Below, one piece after another: positions 50,747 through 60,711 of a stretch of DNA of 64,000 nucleotides. Source of the DNA: Phycicoccus jejuensis (GTDB lineage Bacteria > Actinomycetota > Actinomycetes > Actinomycetales > Dermatophilaceae); NCBI RefSeq assembly GCF_000720925.1, contig NZ_JOEE01000003.1, positions 186,001-250,000 of the forward strand, read 5' to 3'. The translations under genes were made by a program, and so were the position numbers. Under the pieces are notes generated by a model. The model was not told the origin of the DNA. It saw only the letters and a list, made by a program, of their open reading frames with translations, and did not search any database. Within the stretch, counting starts at the first letter, position 1. Each line of letters opens with the position of its first letter.

Positions 50747-52246
50747 ATGAGCGACGACCACTCCGTCCTGCGCACCAAGCCCGTCGAGGACGTCCTGGCG
50801 CAGGCCGGCGGCCCGGAGGGCGAGGGCGGCGGCGACACCCAGGGCCCGGGCCGGCTGAACCGACGCCTCGGCCCGTTCAGCCTCATGGGCTTCGGCATCG
50901 GCATCGTCATCGGCACGGGGATCTTCACCCTGACCGGGATCGAGGCCAAGAACCACGCGGGCCCGGGCGTCGTCATCTCGTTCGTCATCGCCGGGGCCGT
51001 CAGCCTGCTCGCGGCCCTCTGCTACTCCGAGCTCGCCTCCGCCGTCCCCACGGCCGGCTCCGCCTACACGTACGCCTACGCGACGATCGGCGAGGTGTTC
51101 GCGTGGATCATCGGCTGGGACCTCATCCTCGAGTTCGCCCTCGGAGCAGCCGTGGTCGCGCGCGGATGGTCCGGCTACGCGCAGGAGCTGTTCGACCTGC
51201 CGACCTCGATCTTCGGCGAGGAGTCGGTCGTCAACCTCGGCGCCATCGCCATCGTCCTGCTCCTCGGCGTCGTCGCCGTCGTCGGCATCCGCGAGAGCGC
51301 CCGCGTGACCAACACGCTCGTCGTCGTCAAGGTCGCCGTCTGCGTCTTCGTCATCATCGCCGGCGCGTTCTACGTCAAGGCCGCCAACCTCACGCCGTTC
51401 ATCCCGCCGGCCCAGCCGGTGAAGGAGGGCACCTCGGGGCTCAAGCAGCCGGTCAGTCAGGCGCTCTTCGGCATCGAGCCGACGGCCTTCGGCTTCGCCG
51501 GCGTCCTCACCGCAGCGGCCGTGGTCTTCTTCGCGTACACCGGGTTCGAGGCCGTCGCCAACCTCGGCGAGGAGACGAAGAAGCCGAGCCGCGACCTGCC
51601 GCTCGGCCTGCTCGGGACGCTCGGCATCTGCACGCTGCTCTACGTCGGCGTCTCCTTCGTCATCACCGGGATGGTCCCGTTCTCGCAGCTCAACGAGGGC
51701 GCGCCCATCGCCAGCGCGTTCGAGGCGGTGGGAGCCGGATGGGCGTCCGTCCTCGTCTCGATCGCCGCCGTGGCGGGCCTGACGTCGGTCATCCTCGTCG
51801 ACATCGTCGCGATGGGTCGGATCGGCTTCTCGATGGGCCGCGACGGCCTCATCCCCCGCTCGGTCGCCGAGGTCCACCCGAAGTGGGGCACGCCGTGGAA
51901 GATCACGATGATGACGATCGTCCTCGTCGCGGTGCTCGCGGGGTTCGTGCCGCTCACCGCCCTCGCCGACCTCGTCTCGATCGGCACCCTGTTCGCGTTC
52001 GTCGTCGTCTCGATCGCCGTGCCGGTGCTGCGCCGGACCAAGCCGGACCTCCCCAGGCCCTTCCGCACGCCGTTCTCGCCGGTCGTGCCGGCCCTGTCGG
52101 CGCTGGCCTGCGTCTACCTCATGACGAACCTGTCGGTCGAGACCTGGCTGCGGTTCGCGGTCTGGATGGTGCTCGGGTTCCTCGTGTACTTCCTCTACGG
52201 CCGCAAGCACGCCCGGCTCAACGCACGCGCCGACTCCGCGGCCTGA
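50747..52246 (+). CDS. APC-family amino acid permease
   Basis: 499 residues with about 12-14 spans. The N-terminal LGPFSLMGFGIGIVIGTGIF is the APC substrate-binding signature, and GWDLILEFALGAAVVARGWS and FFAYTGFEAVANLGEETKKP are typical of cationic amino acid transporter-type members. The substrate is not known. It lies within reach of the tyrosine genes, so aromatic or other amino acid uptake is possible. TAGGGT six bases before ATG 50747 suggests a leaderless transcript. Confidence 0.9.
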   Translation: MSDDHSVLRTKPVEDVLAQAGGPEGEGGGDTQGPGRLNRRLGPFSLMGFGIGIVIGTGIFTLTGIEAKNHAGPGVVISFVIAGAVSLLAALCYSELASAVPTAGSAYTYAYATIGEVFAWIIGWDLILEFALGAAVVARGWSGYAQELFDLPTSIFGEESVVNLGAIAIVLLLGVVAVVGIRESARVTNTLVVVKVAVCVFVIIAGAFYVKAANLTPFIPPAQPVKEGTSGLKQPVSQALFGIEPTAFGFAGVLTAAAVVFFAYTGFEAVANLGEETKKPSRDLPLGLLGTLGICTLLYVGVSFVITGMVPFSQLNEGAPIASAFEAVGAGWASVLVSIAAVAGLTSVILVDIVAMGRIGFSMGRDGLIPRSVAEVHPKWGTPWKITMMTIVLVAVLAGFVPLTALADLVSIGTLFAFVVVSIAVPVLRRTKPDLPRPFRTPFSPVVPALSALACVYLMTNLSVETWLRFAVWMVLGFLVYFLYGRKHARLNARADSAA

Positions 52247-52264
52247 GGGGGCGGGCGTCGCCCC

Positions 52265-52770
52265 GGACGACCCCGACCTCGGCGGGCCGGGTCGTCGTCG
52301 AGTGGGCGCCGTTCGACTGGGTCGGGGAGGCCACCGCGGTCACCGGCCACCCGCACGACCCCTTCAAGCGCATCGACCTCCTCGCGGCCGACCGGCACGT
52401 CGTCGTCGCCGTCGACGGTGTCGTCCTCGCCGACACCCACCGCACGACGGCCGTGCACGAGACCCACATCCCCGCGCGCTGGTACGTCCCGGCGGAGGAC
52501 GTGCGGCTCGACCTGCTCGGCCCGAGCGCGTCGACGACGACCTGCGCGTACAAGGGGGACGCCCGCTACTGGTCGCTCCCGGCGCGCGAGGGGCGGCCGG
52601 AGGTCGAGGACGTCGCCTGGTCCTACCCCGACCCGCTGCCCGAGGTCGCGGCGCTGCGCGACCTCGTCTGCTTCTACGCCGAGCGCACCGACCTCGCCGT
52701 CGACGGCGTGCCCGTCCCGCGGCCCGTCGCCCCTGGTCCTCCCCCGCGGACCAGGAGCGCTCCTGACACG
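52265..52770 (+). pseudogene. DUF427 gene remnant lacking start and stop
   Basis: In one plus-strand frame 52265-52770 encodes a near-complete DUF427 domain: GHPHDPFKRIDLLAADRHVV, AVDGVVLADTHRTTAVHETH, ARWYVPAEDVRLDLLG, AYKGDARYWSLP and VEDVAWSYPDPLPEVA. No ATG, GTG or TTG occurs in frame between the permease stop (52244-52246) and the domain, nor in the permease end just upstream, and the frame has no stop after the domain, running on opposite the hppD gene. A frameshift at both ends, or use of a non-standard start, would be needed. Most likely a decayed gene. Confidence 0.6.
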
Positions 52771-52771
52771 G

Positions 52772-52808
52772 CGACGCCGCCGGACCCCCTCGGAATCCGG
52801 CGGCGTCG
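52772..52808. terminator. Hairpin terminator between DUF427 remnant and hppD
   Basis: A 13-bp perfect stem (CGACGCCGCCGGA with its complement) around an 11-base loop lies 22 bases past the hppD stop. It probably ends hppD transcription and may act in both directions. Confidence 0.7.
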
Positions 52809-52830
52809 AGCGTGCCCCAGTGGTCGCGCG

Positions 52831-54660
<1,830 letters not shown>

Positions 54661-54671
<11 letters not shown>

Positions 54672-54726
54672 ACAGGACACGCCGTGCCCGAGGGGTCGGG
54701 CACGGCGTGTTCTGTTCACTCGACGG
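54661..54726. terminator. 31-bp inverted repeat, bidirectional terminator
   Basis: Arms 54661-54691 and 54696-54726 are complementary apart from one mismatch, with a GGGG loop. The left arm includes the last codons and stop of the Lrp-family gene, and the right arm lies 33 bases beyond the stop of the converging nucleotidase gene. It should end transcription from both sides. Confidence 0.75.
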
Positions 54727-54759
54727 GGTGGAAGCCCCGTCCGGGGTGCGGGGCGGAGC

Positions 54760-56613
54760 TCAGGCGGTGATGACCACCGGCGTGCCGTTCGCGACGAGGC
54801 GCCAGTCGGTGGAGGCGAAGCTCGGCGGGTCGATCTGCTGGTTGGCGGTCACCCAGTCGATGAGCAGCTGCCGGATCTCGACCTGCCGGTTGTCGACGAC
54901 CGGGGCCGTCGTGACGCCGGGGAAGCCACCACCGCCGGACTGGCGGTAGTTGTTGATCGCGATGACGAACTCCTGCGCCGGGTCGATCGGGGCGCCGGCG
55001 TACTGGAGGTTCGTGATCCGCGAGCCCGGGTCCTTGGCGATGTCGATCTCGTAGGTCAGGGGTGCGTCGAGGCCGCCCATGATGTCGTAGTTGTAGTCGG
55101 GCGTGCCGTTCGGCGCGGTCGGCGTCTTCGCGTTCGTCACCTGCTCCGGGGTGAACGGGCCGGCCGAGGTGACCTGCTGGAAGTACGCCGCCGACTGCTC
55201 GAGGTAGGCCTTGACCTGCGCACCGGTGAGCGTGATGCCGAGCAGCGTGTTGTCGAAGATGTACAGCCCCGCGACGTCGCGCACGGTCACCTCGCCCGCC
55301 GGGATGGCGGCGTCCTTGTTGAACGGCGCGGCGATCGAGAGCACCGGAAGGTCGGCCTGCGGGGTGCCGACGAGGGCATCCTTGACGGCCTGCCCCTGGA
55401 CGAGGTTGATGAAGTCCATCGCGGCGGTGTCCTCGTAGCGGGACGTCGCGGCCGACATCGCCTCGGTGCAGGTGCCGATGACGCCGTTGACGTACGCGAG
55501 GACCTTCTCGTGCGCGGGACGGACGAGGGCCGCGATCTTGGCGTCCTCGGGGACGGTGTTCGCGTTGAGCAGCGTCGCCGAGGACGAGCGCACCGACCAG
55601 CGGCCGCGCTCGAAGCAGAGGTCGAGGTCCATGACCGAGACGCGCATGCCCCAGTAGTACGGCTCGCTGAGGAGCACCTGCCGGCCGGTGACCTTGTTGG
55701 TCACGAGCTTCTGCGGAACCTCGAGGTGGGCGTGGCCGACGAGGACCGCGTCGATGCCGGGGACCTCCTCGGCCAGCTGGGTGCTCGCGTTCTCGGGGTA
55801 GGGCAGGGCGTCGCCGTAGCTCGAGCCGGGGACCGGGCCGGAGTGGCAGGACACGACGACGACGTCGGCGCCCATCCGCTTCAGGCGCGGGACCATCACC
55901 TTCGCCTGCTCGACGATGCCGGGGAACTTCACCTTGCCCTCGACGTTGGCCTTGTCCCAGATCGCGACGCCGGGCGTCACGAGGCCGAGGATGCCGACCG
56001 TGATGTCCTTGCCGCCCTTGACCTTGACCCGCTTGAGGACGTACGGCGGGAAGACCGGCCGGCCGGTGTTCCAGTCGACCGAGTTCGCCGACAGGAGCGG
56101 GAAGCGGCACTGCTTCTGGAAGGCCCGCAGCGTGTCGAGCCCGTAGTTGTACTCGTGGTTGCCGAGGGCGGCCGCGTCGTAGCCGACGGCGTTCATCGCG
56201 AGGGCCATCGGGTGCTTGGAGCCGCCGGTGATCGGGTCGATCTTCGCGTAGTAGTACGCGAGCGGCGTGCCCTGGATGGTGTCGCCCGCGTCGAGCGTCA
56301 GGCAGGTGCTCGCGCCGCGCTCGGCGCGCATGGCCTTGATGAGCGTCGCGGCCTTCGCGATGCCGATCTGGTTGCCGGCCTTGTCGGAGTAGGCCGCGTT
56401 GGCGAAGTAGTTCCAGTTGAAGACGTTGCCGTGCAGGTCGGTCGTGCCGAGCACGGTGAGACGGAAGGTCTTGCCGCCGTGGTGGTGGTCGTGGTCGTGG
56501 CCGTGCCCGTGGTGGGGGTCGGCGGAGGCCGATGGGGCCGCCCAGAGGCCGGCGCCACCGACGACGGCCATGGTGAGCAGCTGGCGGCGGGATGCAGAGG
56601 TGTTGTCGGTCAC
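54760..56613 (-). CDS. Tat-exported 5'-nucleotidase/2',3'-cyclic phosphodiesterase family protein
   Basis: 617 residues. A Tat signal (SRRQLLTMAVVGG) is followed by a His-rich stretch, DPHHGHGHDHDHHHGG. The metallophosphatase domain has TVLGTTDLHGNV, LDAGDTIQGTP, ALGNHEYNYG and LVGHAHLEVPQ. The C-terminal nucleotidase domain follows, with LTGAQVKAYLEQSA and the ending GGGGFPGVT. It would release phosphate and nucleosides from external nucleotides. GTG 56613 has TAACGT eight bases upstream. The His-rich stretch may store or load the two metal ions. Confidence 0.92.
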   Translation of the reverse strand: MTDNTSASRRQLLTMAVVGGAGLWAAPSASADPHHGHGHDHDHHHGGKTFRLTVLGTTDLHGNVFNWNYFANAAYSDKAGNQIGIAKAATLIKAMRAERGASTCLTLDAGDTIQGTPLAYYYAKIDPITGGSKHPMALAMNAVGYDAAALGNHEYNYGLDTLRAFQKQCRFPLLSANSVDWNTGRPVFPPYVLKRVKVKGGKDITVGILGLVTPGVAIWDKANVEGKVKFPGIVEQAKVMVPRLKRMGADVVVVSCHSGPVPGSSYGDALPYPENASTQLAEEVPGIDAVLVGHAHLEVPQKLVTNKVTGRQVLLSEPYYWGMRVSVMDLDLCFERGRWSVRSSSATLLNANTVPEDAKIAALVRPAHEKVLAYVNGVIGTCTEAMSAATSRYEDTAAMDFINLVQGQAVKDALVGTPQADLPVLSIAAPFNKDAAIPAGEVTVRDVAGLYIFDNTLLGITLTGAQVKAYLEQSAAYFQQVTSAGPFTPEQVTNAKTPTAPNGTPDYNYDIMGGLDAPLTYEIDIAKDPGSRITNLQYAGAPIDPAQEFVIAINNYRQSGGGGFPGVTTAPVVDNRQVEIRQLLIDWVTANQQIDPPSFASTDWRLVANGTPVVITA

Positions 56614-56731
56614 GGGGCGGCACGTTAGCCCGTCCGGGCGGCCGGTGCGCGACGAGGGCGTGGCCGTTCTCTCAGGATGCGCCGAGCATCCGGTGAACAG
56701 CAGGTAGAGCCGGCGCACGACCGCCGAGCGG

Positions 56732-58498
56732 TCAGCGGCGGCCGACGAACCAGTTGCGGATCTTCGCGATCCGCTCGGTGACCTGCTCGCTCGTCGCGGA
56801 CGCGAGCTCCGGACCACCGCAGGCCCGGCGCAGCTCCATGTGGACGTTGGCGTGCGGGGCCCCGGTCTTGCTCGAGTACGCCGCGACGAGCTTGTTGAGC
56901 TCCTTGCGCTGCGCGGCGAGGGCGCGGTGCTGGGCCACCGGCGTCGGCCCCTGCGCGGTCTGCGGCCGGGCCGAGCTCCCCTTGGCCTGCTTGGCCTGGC
57001 GCTCGTGGAGGAGCATCGCCACCTGGTCCGGCTCGAGCAGCCCCGGCAGGCCGAGGTAGTCCTGCTCCTCCTCGGAGCCGACCTCGGCGTGCAGGCCGAA
57101 CTGCTTGGCGTCGAAGAGCACGTGGTCGAAGTGCGCGTCGGACTCCAGCGCCTCGAAGCGGGACTCGTCGAGCCCGAGGGTCTTCTCGGTCCGGTTGGCG
57201 GCGGCGAGCATCCCCTCCTCCTCGGCCCACAGCGACGCCTCGTCCTCGTCGCTGCTCGGGCGGTTGAGCGCGTGGTCGCGCTCCTCCTCCATCGTCGCGG
57301 CGAGCTGGAGGATGATCGGCACCGACGGCAGGAACACCGACGCGGTCTCGCCGCGACGACGGGCCCGGACGAAGCGACCGACGGCCTGGGCGAAGAACAG
57401 CGGGGTCGAGGTCGAGGTGGCGTAGACGCCGACGGCCAGGCGCGGGACGTCGACGCCCTCGGAGACCATCCGGACCGCGACCATCCAGCGCGCCTCGCTC
57501 TGGCTGAACTCCTCGATCCGTGAGCTCGCGCCCGCGTCGTCGGAGAGCACGACGGTCGTCTTCTCGCCGGTGATGTCCGTGAGGATGCGTGCGTACGCGC
57601 GGGCCGCGTTCTGGTTGGAGGCGATGACGAGGCCGCCGGCGTCCGGCACGTGCCGGCGCACCTCGGACAGTCGCTTGTCGGCGGCGCTGAGCACCGCCGG
57701 GATCCACTCGCCCTTGGGGTCGAGCGCGGTGCGCCACGCGTGCGCGGTGATGTCCTTGGTCAGGGGCTCCCCGAGCCGGGCCGCGACCTCGTCGCCGGCC
57801 TTGGTGCGCCAGCGCATCGCGCCGCCGTAGGCGAGGAAGAGGACCGGGCGCACGACACCGTCGCGGAGCGCGGCCGCGTAGCCGTAGTTGTAGTCCGACC
57901 CCGAGCGCAGGATGCCCGCGGCGTCCATCTCGTAGCGCACGAACGGGATCGGGTTGGTGTCGGAGCGGAACGGCGTCCCGGTCAGCGAGAGGCGCCGCGT
58001 GGCCGGCGTGAACGCCTCGCGGATACCGTCGCCCCACGAGCGGGCGTCGCCGCCGTGGTGGATCTCGTCGAGGATGACGAGCGTCGGCTCGGCCTCCGTG
58101 CGCCGCTTGTGCAGGGCCGAGTTGGCCGCGACCTGCGCGTACGTCAGAGCCACGCCGTGGTACTCGCTCGACTGCACGCCGGCGCCGTTGGAGAACGACG
58201 GGTTGAGCTGGATGCCGACCCGGCCCGCGGCATCGGCCCACTGCGTCTTGAGGTGCTCGGTCGGGGCGACGACGGTGACCGCCCGGATGACGCCGCGGTC
58301 GAGCAGCTCGGTGGCGATCCGCAGCGCGTACGTCGTCTTGCCGGCGCCGGGCGTCGCGACCGCGAGGAAGTCCTTCTCCTGGCGGGCCAGGTAGGCGGCC
58401 AGGGCCTCCTCCTGCCACGCGCGGAGCTTCGACGCGGTACCCCACGCGGCCCGCTCGGGATAGGCGGGGGGCAGGTGTCCGGCAGCAGAGGTACTCAT
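56732..58498 (-). CDS. DEAD/DEAH-box superfamily 2 helicase
   Basis: 588 residues. Q-like segment RAWQEEALAAYLARQEKD, Walker A AVATPGAGKTTYAL at about residues 47-60, Walker B LVILDEIHHG, motif III LSLTGTPFRSD, and motif VI FFAQAVGRFVRARRRGE. The architecture resembles actinobacterial UvrB- or XPB-like helicases used in DNA repair, but no partner nuclease is fused. The substrate is unknown. ATG 58498 begins MSTSAAGHLPP. Confidence 0.88.
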   Translation of the reverse strand: MSTSAAGHLPPAYPERAAWGTASKLRAWQEEALAAYLARQEKDFLAVATPGAGKTTYALRIATELLDRGVIRAVTVVAPTEHLKTQWADAAGRVGIQLNPSFSNGAGVQSSEYHGVALTYAQVAANSALHKRRTEAEPTLVILDEIHHGGDARSWGDGIREAFTPATRRLSLTGTPFRSDTNPIPFVRYEMDAAGILRSGSDYNYGYAAALRDGVVRPVLFLAYGGAMRWRTKAGDEVAARLGEPLTKDITAHAWRTALDPKGEWIPAVLSAADKRLSEVRRHVPDAGGLVIASNQNAARAYARILTDITGEKTTVVLSDDAGASSRIEEFSQSEARWMVAVRMVSEGVDVPRLAVGVYATSTSTPLFFAQAVGRFVRARRRGETASVFLPSVPIILQLAATMEEERDHALNRPSSDEDEASLWAEEEGMLAAANRTEKTLGLDESRFEALESDAHFDHVLFDAKQFGLHAEVGSEEEQDYLGLPGLLEPDQVAMLLHERQAKQAKGSSARPQTAQGPTPVAQHRALAAQRKELNKLVAAYSSKTGAPHANVHMELRRACGGPELASATSEQVTERIAKIRNWFVGRR

Positions 58499-58534
58499 GG
58501 GCGACGGCCACGATAACCGGCCGCCGGACGACAC

Positions 58535-58571
58535 ACCGAAGGCCCCGGCGGATTGCGCCGGGGCCCTCGGT
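58535..58571. terminator. Hairpin terminator
   Basis: A near-perfect stem (ACCGAAGGCCCCGGCG against CGCCGGGGCCCTCGGT) with a short loop lies 22 bases before the M43 protease stop and just upstream of the helicase start, so it most likely ends transcription on the minus strand from neither gene, or on the plus strand. Its position between two minus-strand genes suggests that it insulates the protease gene from the helicase promoter. Confidence 0.45.
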
Positions 58572-58593
58572 CTGTGCTAGCCGAGATGGCCGG

Positions 58594-59586
58594 TCAGACG
58601 TTGCGGTAGGCGAGCCACGCGTTCTGCATCCGGGTGGCCTGGCCGGTCGTGAAGGTGTTCATGCACGCGTCGTCCGAGTAGTCCATGAAGTTGGTGATCG
58701 GGTCGAGGCCGGCGGTGCCGCAGGTGTCGCGGCCGGTGGGGCAGCCGTAGGCCGGCGAGGCCTCGGCCGGGGTGTCGGAGACCGAGTCACCGCTGCCCGA
58801 GCAGCCGCCCTGGAAGGTGTGGTAGAGGTTCATCCAGTGGCCGACCTCGTGCGTGCCGGTGTCGCCCTGGTTGTACGGCGCGGCCGTGCCGCCGGGCACC
58901 GACTGGTCGAGGATGACGACGCCGTCCATGACGTCCTGCCTCGCCTTTGGGAAGGTCGCCCACCCGAGCAGGCCGCCGCCGAGGTTCGCGGTGTAGAGGT
59001 TGAGGTCGCCCATGTTGCCCTTGCGCAGGGCGGTCTTCATCTGGCGCTCCTGCGTGGTGCCGTCGGTCAGGCCCTGGTACCAGGAGGCGTTGGTCGTCGT
59101 GTCCGTGCCGGCCAGGCGGAAGGAGAACCCGGCCGAGGAGTAGGCGTTGTTGAGGACCGAGATCTGGTTGTTGATCTGGGTGCTCGTCAGCCTGCCGTTC
59201 GTGCCGTCGGTGATGACGTGGACGTAGACGTCGACGACGCCCCCGGCGAAGGCCGCGACGGGCTTCTTGTTCGAGGCGGCGGCCGAGCGCTGCGCCGACT
59301 GCGTGACGGCCTTGCCGTCGGTGCGGGTGTCGTAGCCCTTCGCCGCGAGCGCCTTGGCCATCGCGGCGTCGTTCGCCTTGGTCTGCGCCGGGGTCAGCTC
59401 GTGCGGGTCGGCCCGGTTCGGCCCCGCGGCGTGACGGCCGCCCACGACGTCGCTGTGCACGGTGCACTCGGCCGACTGGGCGGTGTCCGCCGCCATCGGG
59501 CGGGCCTGGGCCGAGGACAGGGGCACGAGGGAGCCGGCCGCGCCGAGGGTGAGGGCGGCGAGGGCCGTGAGGGAACGAGTACGCAT
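58594..59586 (-). CDS. Secreted M43-type zinc metalloprotease
   Basis: 330 residues: signal peptide, an N-terminal propeptide region of about 100 residues, and a catalytic domain with THEVGHWMNLYHTF (zinc ligands) and the Met-turn NFMDYSDDACM. Cysteines in GGCSGSGDS, YGCPTGRDTCG and DACM likely form disulfides. M43 (pappalysin/cytophagalysin) enzymes cut extracellular proteins. ATG 59586 has GGAAGGA four bases upstream. Confidence 0.9.
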   Translation of the reverse strand: MRTRSLTALAALTLGAAGSLVPLSSAQARPMAADTAQSAECTVHSDVVGGRHAAGPNRADPHELTPAQTKANDAAMAKALAAKGYDTRTDGKAVTQSAQRSAAASNKKPVAAFAGGVVDVYVHVITDGTNGRLTSTQINNQISVLNNAYSSAGFSFRLAGTDTTTNASWYQGLTDGTTQERQMKTALRKGNMGDLNLYTANLGGGLLGWATFPKARQDVMDGVVILDQSVPGGTAAPYNQGDTGTHEVGHWMNLYHTFQGGCSGSGDSVSDTPAEASPAYGCPTGRDTCGTAGLDPITNFMDYSDDACMNTFTTGQATRMQNAWLAYRNV

Positions 59587-59785
59587 GGGCGTCCTTCCGG
59601 GAGTCAGCCCGGTCGGTCGACCGGGGCACCCGCAGGACGCTAGGCGCGCCTCCGGACCGACGGGGTCAGCCCGCGGTCAGGGTTGCGTAAGACCTCCGCC
59701 TCCCGCGATACGCGCCCGACGACTGCTGCGGGTCAGGCCCGCGTAAGGACTCGGTCAACTCCGGCGGGAGACTCTCAGCCCCGTC

Positions 59786-60094
59786 TCAGTCGCCGTCCTC
59801 CGGCGGTCGCAGGCCCTCGTAGATCTCCTTGCAGGTCGGGCAGACCGGGAAGCGGTCGGGGTTGCGCCCGGGGATCCAGACCTTGCCGCACAGGGCCGTC
59901 ACCGGCTCCCCCGACAGCGCGCTCTCGAGGATCTTCTCCTTGCGGACGTAGTGCGCGAAGCGCTCGTGGTCGCCGGGCTCGGCGACCTCGGGGACGGTCT
60001 CGGTGCGCTCGAGGACGGCCGTCTGCGTCTGCGGGCCGTCGGGCTGCCCCTGCGGCGCGTTCGGGTCGCTGGGCGGCGGCATCGTCTCGCTCAT
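59786..60094 (-). CDS. DUF3039 domain protein
   Basis: 102 residues. A disordered Pro/Gln-rich start, then the DUF3039 core HERFAHYVRKEKILESAL and a zinc-ribbon-like C-terminus, TALCGKVWIPGR and FPVCPTCKEIYEGL. Function not established. ATG 60094 has TACCCT seven bases upstream (60102-60107) and no ribosome site, fitting a leaderless gene. Confidence 0.88.
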   Translation of the reverse strand: MSETMPPPSDPNAPQGQPDGPQTQTAVLERTETVPEVAEPGDHERFAHYVRKEKILESALSGEPVTALCGKVWIPGRNPDRFPVCPTCKEIYEGLRPPEDGD

Positions 60095-60153
60095 GGGCAG
60101 CAGGGTACGCGCTCGTCCTGCGGGGCCTCCCGGACGCCGGCGGGCCCACGGCG

Positions 60154-60711
60154 TCAGTTGAGCGAGGGGTCCGGCGGGTAGAGCGCCATCCAGCGCAGCG
60201 GCTCGGGCTGGCGGCGCAGCACCCGCTGCCACAGGTCGACCGGGTGGTCGGTGAAGGCGTCGGCGCTCTCGGTGTCGACGACGAACCACGACCCCGTCGC
60301 GATCTCCTCCTCGAGCTGGCCCGGGGACCACCCGGCGTAGCCCGCGAAGATGCGCAGGCCCGACAGCTCGGGGACGACGAGCGGGGGCGGGGTGTCGAGG
60401 TCGACGAGGGCGACGGCGCCGAACAGTCGGCGCACCCCGGTCGGCTCGGGCGAGTCGCCGGGAACGGCGACCAGCCCGAGCGCGGAGTCCAGCTGGACCG
60501 GCCCGCCCTGGAAGAGGGTGGCCGGCCGGCTGGCGTGCTCCTCCCAGCCGGGCAGGACCGAGTCGATGCCGGCGTCGACGGGGCGGTTGAGCACGACGCC
60601 CTGCGCCCCGTCGTCGCCGTGGTGCAGCACGAGGACGACACTGCGGTGGAAGACGCCCTCCTCGATCTGCGGGGTGGCGACGAGGAGGCGCCCGGTGGTG
60701 GTGGCGCTCAC
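60154..60711 (-). CDS. YqgE/AlgH family protein
   Basis: 185 residues with the family segments GRLLVATPQIEEGVFHRSV, GVVLNRPVDAG, FQGGPVQLDSALGL and AGYAGWSPGQLEEEIATGSW. The function is not established. GTG 60711 overlaps the helicase stop (GTGA), so it is translated together with the DEAD-box helicase upstream. Confidence 0.9.
   Translation of the reverse strand: MSATTTGRLLVATPQIEEGVFHRSVVLVLHHGDDGAQGVVLNRPVDAGIDSVLPGWEEHASRPATLFQGGPVQLDSALGLVAVPGDSPEPTGVRRLFGAVALVDLDTPPPLVVPELSGLRIFAGYAGWSPGQLEEEIATGSWFVVDTESADAFTDHPVDLWQRVLRRQPEPLRWMALYPPDPSLN

Noticed and set aside
52302..52766. Another plus-strand frame over the DUF427 region
   Set aside because: It is frame-shifted against a clear DUF427 domain and its translation is Arg/Pro-rich with no pattern.
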